This document shows, piece by piece, positions 5,429 through 8,923 of a stretch of DNA of 8,923 bases. The DNA comes from Planctomycetota bacterium. Its GTDB lineage: Bacteria > Planctomycetota > UBA1135 > GCA-002686595. Location of the stretch: assembly GCA_016764635.1 (NCBI GenBank), contig JAESRM010000227.1, forward strand, positions 1,785 through 10,707, given 5' to 3'. The translations under genes and the position numbers were made by a program. Below the pieces are notes generated by a model, which had not been told where the DNA came from, ran no database searches, and saw only the letters and a program-made list of their open reading frames with translations. The stretch's first letter is position 1, and each line of letters begins with the position of its first letter.

Positions 5429-6252
5429 ATAGTGACGGTGGGGGGGGTCCCCTCACGATTATGCTTCTGGCGGTCATTCAGGGGCTGGCTGAGTTCCTAC
5501 CGATCTCCTCATCCGGGCACTTGGTTCTGGGGCGCGCGGCGCTCGGACTCCAGGAGGGCGGTTTGGCCCTGGATGTGGCCTTGCACGTGGGAACCTTGGT
5601 GGCGGTCATTTTGGCCTACCGCAAGGACGTGATCCAACTCTTCCGCGAGCTGCTCAAGGGCCGCTTGACCATGTGGATTTGGCTGATCGTGGCGACCTTG
5701 CCTGCGGCGGTCATCGGCTTGGCGCTCAAGGATAAAGTCGAAATGGCTGCCACGAAGCCCCTGTATGCGGCCGGCGGCTTGCTTGTCACGGCGGCCCTTT
5801 TGCTTGTGGGGGAATCCCGCAGGCCCAAGGCTCAAACAGAAGCGGCCGGAGAAGTCGATTCGGACGCCTATTGGGGGCGCCTTCGAATTTCCGACGCCAT
5901 CGTCCTGGGGTTCGCCCAGGCCCTGGCGATCTTCCCCGGTATCTCCCGATCGGGTTCCACCATTTCCGTGGCCTTCCTGCGCGGGATTGACTCCTACCAG
6001 GCGGCCCGGCTCTCTTTCCTGATGAGCCTGCCCGCGGTTTCGGGAGCTGCGATCCTAGAGCTGCCGGACCTTTTCGAGCATGGCGTCTCAGGCATAGACA
6101 CCGGATGGATTTTAGCAGCCATGGCGGTTTCGGCCGTGGTGGGTTTCGCAGCCCTGCGTACCTTGATCTGGGTGCTCTCCAAAGGAGCTTTCCGCTACTT
6201 TGCAGGGTACTGCGTGGCACTTTCTTGTGTCGCCTTTTGGTTCTTGAGCTAA
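5410..6252 (+). CDS. uppP: Undecaprenyl-diphosphatase UppP (BacA family)
   Basis: Integral inner-membrane enzyme that removes one phosphate from undecaprenyl diphosphate and so regenerates the lipid carrier for peptidoglycan and surface glycans; loss or overproduction alters bacitracin sensitivity. From the ATG at 5410 it is 280 residues. The first signature is QGLAEFLPISSSGHL (24-38) with Glu28 and His37; the second is FPGISRSGSTI (175-185) with Arg180. The position of the first glutamate in E. coli UppP (Glu17) is Gln24 here, a common variant. Several hydrophobic helices follow, with a polar loop near 136-157. The start is uncertain. The ATG at 5461 gives 263 residues and is favoured by the possible promoter at 5400-5428. 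However, it leaves only seven residues before the conserved GLAEF segment, where relatives have about ten to fourteen. The longer start crosses a run of eight G. gmd follows 42 bases later. Confidence 0.93.
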   Translation: MDLAVLNSDGGGGPLTIMLLAVIQGLAEFLPISSSGHLVLGRAALGLQEGGLALDVALHVGTLVAVILAYRKDVIQLFRELLKGRLTMWIWLIVATLPAAVIGLALKDKVEMAATKPLYAAGGLLVTAALLLVGESRRPKAQTEAAGEVDSDAYWGRLRISDAIVLGFAQALAIFPGISRSGSTISVAFLRGIDSYQAARLSFLMSLPAVSGAAILELPDLFEHGVSGIDTGWILAAMAVSAVVGFAALRTLIWVLSKGAFRYFAGYCVALSCVAFWFLS

Positions 6253-6282
6253 GCGGTGGAAGGAACCTGAGGGTTCGGGCGT

Positions 6283-6288
6283 TATGAT
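6283..6288 (+). promoter_or_regulatory. Possible -10 element for a leaderless gmd transcript
   Basis: TATGAT, one base from TATAAT, lies six bases before the gmd ATG. A start site at normal spacing would fall on or beside that ATG and give a leaderless mRNA. There is no -35-like hexamer at 16-18 bases and no Shine-Dalgarno close to the start. gmd may also be read through from uppP. Confidence 0.33.
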
Positions 6289-6294
6289 TCCGAC

Positions 6295-7269
6295 ATGACC
6301 TCAGGACAGGGACCTCGCCGTGCATTGATCACGGGCATCTCCGGGCAAGACGGAAGTTATCTCGCGGAGTTTCTCCTCGAGCGCGGATATCAGGTGTTCG
6401 GCCTGCTGCGCCGTTCCTCGTCGCCGCGTACCGAACGCATCGAGCACATCTTGGATCGGCTGGAGCTTTTGAGTGGGGATCTGTTGGATCAGGGCAGTTT
6501 GATTCGCGCCTTGGACGAGGCCCAGCCCCACGAGGTCTACAATTTAGCGGCTCAATCATTTGTGCCCACCTCTTGGACCGAACCGGTGTTCACGGCGGAA
6601 GCCACGGCTTTGGGGGTCATGCGACTGCTGGAAGCCCTGCGCCACGTGTGCCCGGATGCGCGCTTCTACCAAGCTTCGACCTCTGAAATGTTCGGTAGCG
6701 CGCCCGCGCCCCAGCATGAGGGCACCCCCTTTCATCCGCGATCCCCCTATGGGGTCGCGAAGGTTTTTGCCCACTGGGCCACGGTCAATTATCGCGAGTC
6801 CTACGGCACGTACGCGGTCAGTGGCATCCTTTTCAATCACGAGTCCCCGCGCCGCGGGCCCGAGTTTGTCACGCGCAAGGTTTCCCAGGCGGTGGCCCGC
6901 ATTTCCTTGGGCAAGCAGAAGGGTTTGAAGCTGGGCAACCTGCAAGCGCGCCGCGATTGGGGCCACGCACGCGACTTCGTGCGCGCGATGTGGGCTATGT
7001 TGCAGTTGGACACCCCCAAAGATTTTGTGATCGCTACGGGCCAAACCCACACGGTCGGTGAGTTGTGCCGGATCGCATTCGAAGTGGCCGGGTTGGACTG
7101 GCGTGATCACGTGACCTCGGACTCCGCTTTGCTACGCCCTGCGGAGGTGGATCACTTGGTGGGAGATGCCAAGCATGCTCAGAATCAGCTGGGCTGGAAG
7201 CCGGAGATCACCTTTGCGCAGTTGGTGCGCGAGATGGTCGAGAACGATCTGCGCTTGGAATCGAAGTGA
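6295..7269 (+). CDS. gmd: GDP-mannose 4,6-dehydratase
   Basis: Cytoplasmic extended-SDR enzyme converting GDP-D-mannose to GDP-4-keto-6-deoxy-D-mannose, the branch point to GDP-fucose, GDP-rhamnose, perosamine and related surface sugars. The 324 residues show the NADP-binding TGISGQDGSYLAEFL (13-27), VYNLAAQSFV (81-90), the catalytic Thr129-Ser130-Glu131 in STSEMFG, and Tyr152 and Lys156 in SPYGVAK. The family-specific NHESPRRG (181-188) with FVTRKV, and LGNLQARRDWGHARDFV (213-229), set it apart from other sugar-nucleotide dehydratases. It is slightly short of the E. coli type but complete. It lies 42 bases after uppP and may be co-transcribed; both serve surface glycan synthesis. No second-step enzyme (epimerase/reductase, aminotransferase) is in the window, so the final sugar cannot be named. 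Confidence 0.95.
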   Translation: MTSGQGPRRALITGISGQDGSYLAEFLLERGYQVFGLLRRSSSPRTERIEHILDRLELLSGDLLDQGSLIRALDEAQPHEVYNLAAQSFVPTSWTEPVFTAEATALGVMRLLEALRHVCPDARFYQASTSEMFGSAPAPQHEGTPFHPRSPYGVAKVFAHWATVNYRESYGTYAVSGILFNHESPRRGPEFVTRKVSQAVARISLGKQKGLKLGNLQARRDWGHARDFVRAMWAMLQLDTPKDFVIATGQTHTVGELCRIAFEVAGLDWRDHVTSDSALLRPAEVDHLVGDAKHAQNQLGWKPEITFAQLVREMVENDLRLESK

Positions 7270-7275
7270 CATTTG

Positions 7276-7290
7276 CCCGGCGTTGCCGGG
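7276..7290. terminator. Small hairpin between convergent genes, possible weak bidirectional terminator
   Basis: CCCGGC (7276-7281) and GCCGGG (7285-7290) form a perfect 6-base stem around GTT, seven bases after the gmd stop and 30 bases from the stop of the convergent lipoprotein gene. The flanks are TTT on the left and AAA on the right, so only a very short T tract follows on the minus strand and none on the plus strand. Intrinsic termination would be weak. Confidence 0.4.
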
Positions 7291-7319
7291 AAACGGTTCA
7301 CTCGAGCGTTGGCCCGTTC

Positions 7320-7835
7320 CTAGTTGCGGTGCCCTTCGACGTCCCAGGTTTCGGGTTGGCCCTTTAGCTGCCCATCCACGTAGACGCGAATGGTCTTGAG
7401 CGCGCCGTTGGAGTAGAAACCGCGCCATTCGCCTTCGCGCTTGCCAAGGTTGTAGCGGCCTTCTTCCTGGGTTTTTCCACTGGGGTATGCGTAGACCCAC
7501 TTGCCGTGGCGTTTGCCTGTGGAGAAGGAGCCGCGTCCGACGAAGCCTTTCTCCTCCAGGGTCCAGTCACCCACCTCTTGGCCCATGTCGAAACGGCCTT
7601 GCCCGACGACTCGGCCCATCTCGTCGTAGTAAATCGCGGAACCATCGTTGACCCACTCATCGCCCCAGTAGACCTTCTCGCCCTTGAAGCGGAGAATGGG
7701 GGGCGGCCCCTTGTCCCAGAAGGCTTCCTCTTGGCGGCGCTCCCCTTGATCGGGTCCACAAGCCAGGCACAGGCCCAATAGGGCACTCAGCAGAATGCCC
7801 TTGCGCAGCAGGGGCGGTACGTTTTGGGAGACCAT
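7320..7835 (-). CDS. Predicted lipoprotein with MORN-like (YwqK-type) repeats
   Basis: A 171-residue protein with an N-terminal signal sequence (basic residues at 11-12, hydrophobic 14-25) ending in CLAC. Cys26 is the likely lipidated residue, although Cys at -3 is not the usual Leu. After a charged linker come four imperfect repeats of about 22-25 residues at roughly 65-88, 89-110, 111-134 and 135-158. Each has aromatic and Gly positions of the form G-x-W-x-x-x-Y-x-x-G-x-x-x-x-x-G-x-Y-x-x-G, for example GKWVYAYPSGK and GEWRGFYSNG. This matches the MORN_2-like repeats found in proteins often labelled YwqK-type antitoxins; no toxin lies next to it, so that label should not be taken as function. 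It starts 13 bases after the amidase stop and is probably co-transcribed with it. A structural or binding role at the envelope is inferred. No Shine-Dalgarno is visible. Confidence 0.8.
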   Translation of the reverse strand: MVSQNVPPLLRKGILLSALLGLCLACGPDQGERRQEEAFWDKGPPPILRFKGEKVYWGDEWVNDGSAIYYDEMGRVVGQGRFDMGQEVGDWTLEEKGFVGRGSFSTGKRHGKWVYAYPSGKTQEEGRYNLGKREGEWRGFYSNGALKTIRVYVDGQLKGQPETWDVEGHRN

Positions 7836-7848
7836 AGGAAATCGGGGT

Positions 7849-8907
7849 TCAGCCCCTGGCTAGTTGCCGGACGAAGGGCAGTAGATTGCGGCCGGGGCAT
7901 TCGGTTTGTTTCCAATCCATGTGCCCACGGATGCTCGCGGCCGGAATACGGTGCTGGGAGCGCAGGTTGAGCACCAGTTTCTTCAGGGACCTCAAGGAGG
8001 CCGCGCTAGGGCGATCCACGTCGAAGTTTCCAATCAGGCAAATGCCGATGTTGCCCACGTTGTTGTTGCGGTTTCCGCCGCGGCCCGCGTGGGCCCCTTG
8101 CCAATGCATGGAGCGGCCTTCGTAGACCTGACCTTGGGGGTCGATCAAGAAGTGATAACCCAAGTCCCCCCAATTGCGCGAGTCCATGTGGAAGGTCTGC
8201 ATTTTGCGCAGGGCGTTTTTAGCGCCCGATTGCGTGCCGACCGAACGGATGGATTTCTCGAGGGCGGAGTGGTGGATTGTGATGAAGCGCCAAGGGGTGC
8301 CGGCTTTGGTCAGGTTGCTACGTTTGGCCTGGCGCGCGCCCCAGCGGCTGCGCGGCATGACCCCATCGGGCAGCCGGCTGACCTGGCGTTTCTTGACGGT
8401 GGCGGAGGTCGCCAAGCCGCGCTTGGCCCGGCGCATTTGGCCTTCCGAAGCTCCGGGGTCAGACTTGGCGCGCATGAAGTCCGCCCGGGCAGCGGAGATG
8501 CGTTGGCGGTTGGTTTTCTCGCCCGCGGAGGTGCGCTCCAAACGGTAGAACTCCATGCGCCCTTCGGCCAGTTGCAGGCGTCCTTCCACCCGCCAATAGG
8601 CCTCGCTGTAAGTGCCTTGGGTCGCGAGCCAGCCGTTGATGGCCTCGAGCTTCTCCCAACTGTTTTCCTGACCGACCCACGGGGGCGTGCCGCCGCGGTA
8701 GCTGTGGCTCGGGTAGGGGGTGTCGCTGTCGATAGGGGCCCTGAGCGTGCTGCGCCTGGGGGCGGCACACGCGACCAGGGTGAGCATGAGCAGTGCCAGG
8801 GGCCAAACCAGGGTCTGACCGGGCTTTGCGACCGGATTCCGTCTACCGCGTTGTCCGTTGGGGGTGGCTTTGGGACGGGGCGGGATGGTTTGGGAAGGGG
8901 ATCGCAT
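7849..8907 (-). CDS. Predicted lipoprotein N-acetylmuramoyl-L-alanine amidase (amidase_2/PGRP type)
   Basis: A 352-residue zinc enzyme expected to cut the bond between N-acetylmuramic acid and L-alanine of the stem peptide. The N terminus has a long basic stretch (about 30 residues), a hydrophobic segment (33-46) and a good lipobox LVAC with Cys47. A charged, helix-rich region (about 80-175) follows. The amidase domain runs from about 185 to the end. The zinc ligands by comparison with T7 lysozyme are His212 in ITIHHSA, His329 and Cys337 in GHMDWKQTECPG, and Tyr251 in GYHFLID is the conserved active-site tyrosine. GNIGICLIGNFD (285-296) is another family segment. ATG 8907 is the only ATG before the membrane segment; the unusually long n-region leaves some doubt about the start. 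It is followed 13 bases later by the MORN-repeat lipoprotein gene. Peptidoglycan turnover or recycling is the likely role. Confidence 0.93.
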   Translation of the reverse strand: MRSPSQTIPPRPKATPNGQRGRRNPVAKPGQTLVWPLALLMLTLVACAAPRRSTLRAPIDSDTPYPSHSYRGGTPPWVGQENSWEKLEAINGWLATQGTYSEAYWRVEGRLQLAEGRMEFYRLERTSAGEKTNRQRISAARADFMRAKSDPGASEGQMRRAKRGLATSATVKKRQVSRLPDGVMPRSRWGARQAKRSNLTKAGTPWRFITIHHSALEKSIRSVGTQSGAKNALRKMQTFHMDSRNWGDLGYHFLIDPQGQVYEGRSMHWQGAHAGRGGNRNNNVGNIGICLIGNFDVDRPSAASLRSLKKLVLNLRSQHRIPAASIRGHMDWKQTECPGRNLLPFVRQLARG

Positions 8908-8923
8908 GCTTTGAGCTTGCCCA

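Noticed and set aside
4866..5477. Minus-strand 203-codon frame
   Set aside because: Antisense to ald and crossing the strong ald terminator into the uppP start; no domain seen.
6556..7110. Minus-strand 184-codon frame
   Set aside because: Antisense to gmd, whose motifs are complete on the plus strand.
7320..7835. Toxin-antitoxin system implied by YwqK-type antitoxin repeats
   Set aside because: No toxin gene is adjacent, the protein has a lipoprotein signal, and its partner is a peptidoglycan amidase; the antitoxin label reflects only repeat similarity.
1..8923. CRISPR array, insertion sequence, integron or prophage
   Set aside because: No regularly spaced direct repeats, transposase, integrase or phage genes were seen. 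The tRNA gene has no duplicated 3' fragment nearby that would mark an attachment site.

Overview
The window is high-GC bacterial chromosome with eight protein genes, one of them cut by the left edge, and one tRNA gene. A didermic (Gram-negative type) bacterium fits. The window encodes a signal-peptide-bearing Deg-type protease, two adjacent predicted lipoproteins (one a peptidoglycan amidase) and nucleotide-sugar and lipid-carrier enzymes. The high GC, weak or absent Shine-Dalgarno sequences and a TTG start would suit Planctomycetota or another deep-branching environmental phylum. The phylum is inference only; no marker gene here settles it.

Layout, left to right. On the minus strand, a compact operon (positions 2067 to 1) encodes a 69-residue one-pass membrane protein, a NodU/TobZ-type O-carbamoyltransferase, and the first 18 codons of a protein with a hydrophobic N terminus. 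Upstream of it, also on the minus strand, lie a secreted Deg/HtrA-like serine protease with two PDZ domains (2285-3703), its terminator, and tRNA-Val(GAC) with its own promoter and terminator (3965-4114). On the plus strand are alanine dehydrogenase (TTG start at 4203) with a textbook terminator, then undecaprenyl-diphosphatase UppP, then GDP-mannose 4,6-dehydratase. These face a minus-strand pair at the right end: a predicted lipoprotein N-acetylmuramoyl-L-alanine amidase followed by a MORN-like repeat lipoprotein.

Apart from ald and the tRNA, the window is about the cell envelope. UppP recycles the lipid carrier for peptidoglycan and surface polysaccharides, Gmd makes the precursor of GDP-deoxyhexoses, and the carbamoyltransferase probably decorates a sugar or small molecule. 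The protease and the amidase act outside the cytoplasm. The genes lie in at least four or five transcription units, so this is not one pathway cluster. The best candidate for something under-described is the small membrane protein/carbamoyltransferase/membrane-anchored protein cassette. A second curiosity is an EF-hand-like calcium loop at the C-terminal end of the Deg protease's last PDZ domain.
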